64,000 bases of DNA from Clostridiales bacterium (lineage in GTDB: Bacteria > Bacillota > Clostridia > Saccharofermentanales > Saccharofermentanaceae), in the NCBI GenBank assembly GCA_017513085.1, contig JAFWDK010000022.1, positions 1-64,000 of the forward strand, given 5' to 3'. This document shows, piece after piece, positions 63,869 to 64,000 of the stretch. The notes under the pieces are model-generated. The model was not told the DNA's origin. It made no database searches and worked only from the letters and a program-made list of their open reading frames with translations. The translations under genes and the position numbers were made by a program. Positions within the stretch are counted from its first letter, which is position 1; each line of letters begins with the position of its first letter.

Positions 63869-63904
63869 GCGATCCGGTTTCCTTTCGTTTTTGATTTGAA
63901 ATAC

Positions 63905-63949
63905 AATAGCCCGTCATATCAGCTGAAAGGCTTGGTATGCCGGGCTATT
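63905..63949. terminator. Terminator after ald
   Basis: AATAGCCCG (63905-63913) pairs with CGGGCTATT (63941-63949); CATA/TATG extends the stem. It also covers the last codons of a possible minus-strand gene. Confidence 0.65.
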
Positions 63950-64000
63950 TAACAATGTTCCGGATCCAGATCCCGCTTCTTACCAGAATAAAGCCGATGA
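63945..64000 (-). CDS. Possible C-terminal end of a minus-strand gene, cut by the window
   Basis: On the minus strand the frame from the right edge reads IGFILVRSGIWIRNIVK and stops at TAG (63945-63947). The hydrophobic-then-basic end would suit a membrane protein. Too short to identify. Confidence 0.3.
   Translation of the reverse strand, partial: IGFILVRSGIWIRNIVK

Overview
The window reads as chromosome of an anaerobic member of the Bacillota, class Clostridia, of gut or rumen type. The grounds are strong Gram-positive AGGAGG ribosome sites, many lipobox lipoproteins, an oxygen-sensitive class III ribonucleotide reductase, a GH10 xylan-degrading enzyme, GGDEF proteins, RmuC and an OPT peptide transporter. 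Family or genus cannot be fixed from the sequence alone. There is one tRNA (Ser, GCU), no rRNA and no CRISPR array.

Layout. (1) Positions 1-8738 hold a duplicated cassette for the cell surface: a small Sec-exported protein, a ~410-430 aa lipoprotein and a ~740 aa lipoprotein with a solute-binding-protein-like C-terminal half. The two copies have the lipoprotein order swapped and share a leader carrying a 15-bp motif repeated with 20-bp period. A third, more distant paralogue of the large lipoprotein sits alone at 36654-39032. (2) Positions 8739-20600 are an AT-rich accessory island: a broken AlbA-type regulator, an SMC-like zinc-hook ATPase, an integrase remnant, an AAA ATPase plus TOPRIM (RloB-like) pair, a DUF2971 protein, two ATPase/DUF234-DUF4143 proteins and a zinc-ribbon protein with an L7/L12-like tail. 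This looks like a decayed integrative element with defence-type genes. (3) Positions 20600-26300 carry an XRE/CPBP pair, a TetR-ABC exporter operon with a clear palindromic operator, and a HerA-like ATPase. (4) Positions 26283-36600 carry a cytoplasmic GH10-esterase fusion, a PBP4B-like serine hydrolase, a DUF4037 protein, nrdG, and an NrdR-box controlled nrdD-trxB unit in which NrdD bears its own glutaredoxin-like domain.

(5) Positions 36654-49900 hold the third large lipoprotein, a LacI-sensor/GGDEF protein, TrhA, RmuC, tRNA-Ser, a YefM/RelE-type toxin-antitoxin pair, an AraC-phosphotransferase fusion, an XRE/GyrI-like regulator, and an OPT transporter followed by a PqqD-like protein and a translationally coupled 25-codon frame. 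(6) Positions 50150-64000 hold a MATE exporter, a diguanylate cyclase, an FTP-like lipoprotein, a TerB/zinc-ribbon protein, a MacB-like ABC protein divergent from an OhrR-like regulator with glutathione peroxidase, a long Ala/Glu/Lys coiled-coil protein, a TIM-barrel epimerase with an FMN-dependent hydroxy-acid oxidase, and alanine dehydrogenase.

The best candidates for undescribed biology are the duplicated exported cassette with its shared operator-like repeats, the OPT-PqqD-micropeptide unit, the L7/L12-zinc-ribbon protein, and the self-contained thiol-reduced class III RNR unit. All function calls come from motif recognition by eye; no database search was run.
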